NCBI RefSeq assembly: GCF_028554725.1
Contig: NC_071671.1
Span: 47,506,501 to 47,570,500, forward strand
DNA length: 64,000 bases
DNA from: Zeugodacus cucurbitae
Lineage: Eukaryota; Arthropoda; Insecta; Diptera; Tephritidae
Direction: 5' to 3'
The translations under genes and the position numbers were made by a program. The notes below the pieces were generated by a model. It was not told the origin of the DNA and did no database searches. It was given only the letters and a program-made list of their open reading frames with translations. Below are positions 58,801 to 64,000 of this stretch, piece after piece (the first letter of the stretch is position 1; each line of letters opens with the position of its first letter).

Positions 58801-61470
58801 ATTCAGTTTGTTCGCTGTTGTGTGAAGGTGTTTGTGGTATTTGTAAAGTTTATAATCTCACTGTAAAGAATGGACACTTGCGTGTTTATATAAGCGAATA
58901 TGTATCTATCGGTTTGTCTATTGAAGTGACTTTGTAGTACAGTATATATTTTGTACTATTACTCTTTCGACTGTCAATATTGGAATTTAATGGTATTTTG
59001 TTGATTTTTTATTGCTGCGCCCCTTAAAAATTTATGAAATTTTGAAGGCTTCTCAGTCATTTTGACTTTGATAACGATATATAACAACAACGATCCTCTA
59101 AACAATGTCAACAATGTACCTTCATGTCATACATACATACATATATACCAATGTACATAGGTACATACTTCTCGAACAACGACCGAGTCTGTTGGTGGTC
59201 TGACAATTGCGCTACTTGGTCCACTCGACTGCCTGGGGTCGACAGGTGGCAAGTGTGTTCAACGGTGTCTGTCATAACCAACATCAAGCTACTGCCGCCA
59301 CATTTCAAATTCAACGGTTCGAATGTTAGGTGGCATTGTCGGTGGGATTCTTTCGACATTTACAGTGTTAACTGCTGCTGTTATTGTATTTGTTGTAATT
59401 TGTAGATAAATATTTTATGAAATCGTGAACTATAGTGTACTTCAATGCTAACTCTTTTATTTACTTTGTTCCAATAGTACAACTTTGGTACAAATCTGCA
59501 ATTGGTGATACCAAATATTATTTCGTATATTTCGTAGAGCTCAGATATTAGATATTGTCTTTGCTTATGACTTCGCACCAACCACTCTATGAAACATATT
59601 AAAAATGTGTCGATAACAACTTCAGACCTTTGAAGAATTATAAGTGTCCATAAAAATTTAACGTTTTTTCGACGCAAAGCATTTTGTGACAGCCGAAATG
59701 TGCTAAAAATGCTTACAAGTGACTTAAAGTATGAAAATGACATTACACTCAGTGAACTAACTGCACATATGTACAAGTACATTAGCGCGGCGTTGCTGCT
59801 CTTATTATACATTAAATGCACTAACGAAAAATCTTGCACACATACATCATAAGTACTTATACAAATCTATATGTCAATAAGTCATATAAGCAAGGCAGTA
59901 TTGTATTTAGGTCACATGTAGTCTTCGCGACTGTTGATTTCCGTTTTTTGCTACCGCAATCATGATTTCAACGATATGGTAGTGACCGGTTCCAGTTTTT
60001 GTTGTGTCTGTTGTATTTTGTAGCTGCTTTTGTTATTGCTGATGGGGCAACTTCAGTCGCGCTTTAGACTCCGCTATAAGAGCATTAAGTTTGCGGTAGA
60101 AGCGTTTACATTCCGTTTGATATTGCGTATGAGTAACTTAGATACGCTCTCCCATATGGATATAGCAAAATATGTGTATGAAACATATTATGAAAAATTA
60201 ATGTTAGTGTACATGATAGATAATAACTAGCAGAATAATTAATGGGAGAAAGAAATTATGAATATAATTGTACACGCAGTTTGCTTTTGGGGGTATCAGA
60301 GACAAAGGTATTTTTTATAACAACTGAATAATCAATTTAAATTGCTTAAATATATTTAAATATTAAATTCCATAAATAAGCATTCATAGTTTGAAACCTG
60401 AGTAATTTTCTTTTATTTTATTTTCTTAAATAAATATTTCATATTTCATTAAAAGACATGTAGTGTCAGGATGCAAATAAATGATACTACCATAAATAGA
60501 TGTGTACTCCATATACTTTACTTATATTTCATATGAGCTTAAGCAAAAATGTCATAATTTGTAATTTCAAAATTTTCTTTTCATCATTCCATTTTTATTA
60601 CCAGTTTGGTGCCTCCGCAGGATTTTGAATGCCATACCACTGTATTTTAAACGCCGTGGTTGTAACAGTCCACCTGCATGTTATTTCAAGATAATGTGTA
60701 TAAAATTGCCGATACTACAACTCTAATAACAATAGCTACAATGCCGATTTGGTGGATCCATACAGCACTCTTAATGTGATGACATAAAAACATTTCGTGG
60801 ATGCACTGGTTCATCCGGGTAGGAATTCATAGTATACATTATGTGTCCTAAATCTCTCAACCAAAGTAAATTTAAATTATTATTCGCTCATTTTATATTA
60901 CACAGATTTAGGTCAATAGGCTCACGGGGAGACACTAACGCTGGAACTTGAAACCTACCATACAGAAAGATTAGAGGAATAAGACCATGCCAACGCAGAA
61001 AGCAGAAATATGAAAATGACCAAAGTATAGAGAGACACTGAGCTCATCAAACAATTGTGCCTGGCAGGAGGTTAGTCAAACAAAAGTTTGTACATCTTGA
61101 CGAGATCTATGCGACGTCCACTTACACTGAAGCATCAAACAGAAGATCCAGAAGTTGAATTAAACATTTAAATAAAAATGTGAAAACTGCTAAATTGTAA
61201 ATTTTAGTTAAATAATATACTAATTATTTAATTAATATTTTATAAACCGATAATTAAGCAATATATCAAAACTCGCAAATAAAAGTAGTTTTTTACGAAA
61301 TTTATGTATAAATAAATTGTTCCTTGAAAAATTGTGGTTTATTTTCAGTTGGATATGGATGAATGTACTTTGCAAACGGACTTTTCTAAAGCGACATGTA
61401 AGTAAAAGGTTGTTAGCTTTAGTGTAGTACTATTCACGGGTTGGAGCAGGAACTAAATTTTGACAAACCT
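55805..61470 (+). repeat. Diverged duplicate block B/C, copy 2
   Basis: Holds the partners of block B copy 1 (55805-58560 and 60890-61470) and, between them, the partner of block C copy 1 (58590-59760). Block C is therefore nested within B here but lies far upstream of B in the first part of the window, as expected if the window spans offset units of a large tandem repeat. 59770-60880 has no partner that I could find. No gene is supported; the 152-codon minus ORF 59381-59839 is not kept open in the paralog. Confidence 0.75.
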
Positions 61471-61938
61471 ATTAAGTCCTGGCCCATCCTTTGCACCAAC
61501 TGATCGAATACTTGAAGACGAGTACCCTGCTTATTTTTAATATGCTGAAAATACCAACTACAACAAAAATATTAAATACATATAAAGGAATAAGCTGGTC
61601 ATTAAATACGAATTGCAAGATTGATTTAGTATTCATAAAAATATCAGACCTGAACCGTGTGGACATAAACGGCACTGTCTTCGTTAAAATTTTCAAATCA
61701 AAGCCCGTTTATGTTAAAGAAATTTCTCGAGCTTCCAGTTAAATTCGAATGATTCCACTCCGCTACTTGGTGTAACTACGAAGCCAAATCCAAAGGAACT
61801 TTTAGACAATGTATTTGTTTATGAGTTCCTAGGAAACACTTCTGCTACATGAATCCCACTGGCTTTACCAGTAAAAGATTAGGGCTTGCTTTTCAAGTTA
61901 GAACTTTATAGACATTAGTTTATTTATTAAAATTATAT
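61471..61938. other. Non-coding, nothing certain
   Basis: Contains an 83-codon ORF (61491-61742) of ordinary composition that I do not recognise. No other signal. Confidence 0.45.
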
Positions 61939-62191
61939 TGTGACGAAAATGGTACCAGAACAAACTAGAATTGATAATCGAAATCGATAACTTGCCAAAT
62001 GTATCTAGACATCGATATTCGTAGCTACCAGAATGTTTCCAACCGACTATATAAGGGTTGCCGGACTGGCAGCAAGACACAGTTCTAAGTTAGAGTTGTA
62101 AAGTAGAGTATTGAGTAATAAAGTGTTAAGTTATAAGGAATTAGAAATAAAGATTAGTGTGTAGCCATTAAGGTGTGACTTTTATTTGACA
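61939..62191 (+). mobile_element. LTR-like segment of a retrotransposon
   Basis: Begins TGTGACG and ends TTTGACA, i.e. TGT...ACA ends, 253 bp long. It has a TATA box at 62048-62055 (TATATAAG) and AATAAA signals at 62117-62122 and 62146-62151, the order expected in an LTR. No second LTR and no flanking duplication was found. Sequence after the end (CCAGTGATCGAGC, then an open stretch reading IEFQRKRQILELQYSAKLEI) could be the start of an internal region, so this may be a truncated 5' LTR rather than a solo LTR. Confidence 0.5.
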
Positions 62192-62540
62192 ATCCAGTGA
62201 TCGAGCTCAGAATAGAGTTTCAGCGTAAACGACAGATTTTGGAGTTACAATATTCTGCAAAACTTGAGATCCATATTCCTTCTAGCTGTGCTACTTTTAG
62301 AAAATCATCGTAAAAAGAGCCATTACTTTTGTTTCAGCCAAAGATTTAACATATAGATGTTCTCGCTTTTATGTGATAATGCTAAAAATAGAAAATTACA
62401 TTTCATTTTATCCAATTAGACACTTAGGCAATCTAAACAAATACTCAATTCTGTTACTAACTAAGTTGGTAGAATAAATGCCTCTTAAGTTGATAATCAT
62501 CACCGCACCTATCATGCCTATGATATATGAACCTAATCTT
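62192..62540. other. Possible internal remnant after the LTR-like segment
   Basis: The first about 110 bp are open in one frame with a charged helical composition; the rest is AT-rich and featureless. Confidence 0.3.
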
Positions 62541-62831
62541 CTTGTTCTTCTTGACTGGCGTAGCGACAGTTTATGTGGTTGTAGCCGAGTCCACAACAAC
62601 GCGTCATTCGTTTCTTCTTTTCGCATTTTGGTTCCAATTTGTAATGCCAAGTGAAGCCAGGTTCTTCTCCACCTGGTCCTTTCAGTGGAGTGGTAGTCCT
62701 CCGCTTCCACCAGCGTGTAGAGCTGAAACATTTTCGTTCATTCGAAAAGCATGACCTAGCCAGCATGGTCCCTTAAACATAGGCAACGGCGAATACCGCA
62801 GAAGATGTAATGATGAGCTGTATGTGTTACA
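62541..62831 (-). mobile_element. RTE remnant with inverted 5' part
   Basis: 62541-62764 is antisense RTE 3' end of the AAG/TTCTTG-tail subfamily (matches 54446-54690). 62765-62831 is the neighbouring upstream piece of the same element in sense orientation (reads GPLNIGNGEYRRR and NDELYVL). The short segment between these pieces in the parent (DDIDIVQ...RLRW) is missing at the junction. This is the structure expected from twin priming. Diverged and non-coding. Confidence 0.75.
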
Positions 62832-63008
62832 AAAATGCAAAATAAAATCCTTCTTAACACCAATGACAAGCTATATTGCTATTTTTAAATCACTGTGATT
62901 TGATGCTATTGTGATCGCAACAAAAAAAAAACGAATTTTATGTAGCTACTGTGATAGAACTCAAATTACTGAACTGTCATTGCGATTGTAAATCACTGCT
63001 ATTTACGA
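62832..63008. other. Short AT-rich spacer
   Basis: Nothing recognised. Confidence 0.4.
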
Positions 63009-64000
63009 CAAGCAAGGAAGGGCTAAGTTCGGGTGTAACCGTACATTTTATACTCTCGCAATTTATTTATTTAACTTTATTAATATAATACACAATTTGA
63101 CCCACATACTCGTCATATATGTTGTATAAAGTCCATTGAAAGTTGGAAACCATAATATTAGGTTAGAAGCACCGAGGTCCTCATGTTCGATATATGGGGC
63201 CTTGAAAACCTATGGTTCGATTTCGTCGATTTTTAGAATGGGGCTGCCACACTATAAACGTAGTATTTGTGCAAAGTTCTGCATCGATATCTTCACTAGT
63301 GCTTACTTTATATATTGTAAAGTAAACGATTCAGATTGACTTCAAAGTTCTGGTTCATAGGAAGTAGGCGTGGTTGTGAAGCGATTTGGCCTATTTTCAC
63401 AACATATCATTGGGAGGTAAGGAAACTATTACAAACCAAGTTTCATTGAATACGTCGAGTAGTTCTTGAGATATGGTTTTTGACCCATAAGTGGGCGATG
63501 CCACGCCTATTTTCCATTTTGTAAAAAAATCTGAGTGTAGCAAATTTAGTGTTTCTGGCGTTTTTCGATAGTGAGTTAACCCACTTTTAGTAGTTTTCAA
63601 CATAACCTTTGTATGGGAGGTGGGCCTGGTTACAATCCGATTTCCTCCATTTTTGGACGGTATAAGATAGTACCTAAAATAAACGACTCTAGAAAGTTTC
63701 CTTGATATAGCTTTAGTAGTTTGCGAGATATGTACAAAAAACTTAGTAGGGGCGGGGCCACGCCCACTTCCCCAAAAAAATTACATCCACATATGCCCTT
63801 CATAGTGCGATCCTTCATACCAAATTTTACTTCCATAGCTTCATTTATAGCTTAGTTATGGCACTTTATGTGTTTTTGGTTTTCGCCATTTTGTGGGCGT
63901 GGCAGTGGTCCGATTACGCCCATTTTAGAACTTAACCTTCTTATGGTGCCAAGAAATACGTCTTCCAAGTTTCTCGTAGCAACTTTGTTGCGAGAATATA
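63009..64000 (-). mobile_element. DINE-1-like (HINE) element at the window edge
   Basis: Left (3') end: AAGCAAGGAAGGGCTAAG, the hairpin near 63027-63044 (one mismatch) and an intact sub-terminal repeat TTTTATACTCTCGCAA (63046-63061). The body matches 15670-16550, with CCACGCC/GGGCGTGG boxes near 63366, 63500, 63750 and 63895. The microsatellite and about 200 bp are deleted between CCAAGTTT and CTCGTAGCAAC. The right sub-terminal repeat (TTGCGAGAATATA) runs to the last base, so the element ends at or within a few bases of the window edge. Confidence 0.85.

Noticed and set aside
1..64000. CRISPR arrays, prokaryotic operons, tRNA or rRNA genes
   Set aside because: No regularly spaced repeats, cloverleaf or ribosomal sequence seen; composition and elements are those of a fly nuclear genome.

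Overview
The window reads as genomic DNA of a higher (schizophoran) fly, most likely a tephritid fruit fly. It is AT-rich with many ATG/TAC microsatellites, short chance ORFs and no bacterial-style gene packing. It carries fly mobile elements: RTE-type LINEs with a 'craniofacial development protein 2-like' endonuclease and reverse transcriptase (RT), DINE-1/INE-1-like interspersed elements carrying a GACG/GACA microsatellite and CCACGCCCA boxes, and Helitrons with a PIF1-type helicase. The species is an inference; no diagnostic host gene is present. I found no convincing host protein-coding gene, tRNA, rRNA or CRISPR array in the 64 kb, so the segment is probably intergenic or a very large intron.

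Layout. 1-6356: unique-looking AT-rich DNA and a block (2330-5760) with a diverged paralog at 58.6-59.8 kb. 6357-7262: a DINE-1-like end next to a decayed Helitron helicase. 8460-14000: a block paralogous to 46.65-50.45 kb, split by an antisense RTE LINE that itself holds a second, sense RTE copy with a 15-16 bp target duplication. 14373-19505 and 20928-29095: two copies (X1, X2) of a direct segmental duplication, near-identical in the middle and more diverged at both ends, separated by a DINE-1-like element that contains another RTE insertion. X2 also received a jockey/CR1-like LINE with a 731-codon open RT region and an inverted-repeat element, both absent from X1. 28757-33650: a block paralogous to 55.8-61.5 kb. 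34.1-35.1 kb: RTE fragment. 37.2 kb: pogo-like repeat. 38.3-39.4 kb: RNase H part of another LINE. 39.4-46.6 kb: no recognisable feature. 50.4-51.7 kb: RTE 5' half with endonuclease. 51.87-53.32 kb: a short Helitron with canonical ends. 54.4-55.6 kb: RTE 3' half. 61.9 kb: LTR-like segment. 62.5 kb: an internally inverted RTE remnant. 63.0-64.0 kb: another DINE-1-like element.

The repeat-free remainder is not random. Several blocks recur in the same order over tens of kilobases at low but clear similarity, implying an old large-scale tandem duplication of non-coding DNA. A 13-14 bp word (GCGTATGAGTGAC / GTCACTCATACGC) recurs in and outside these blocks. Similarity levels are judged by eye, not by alignment software.
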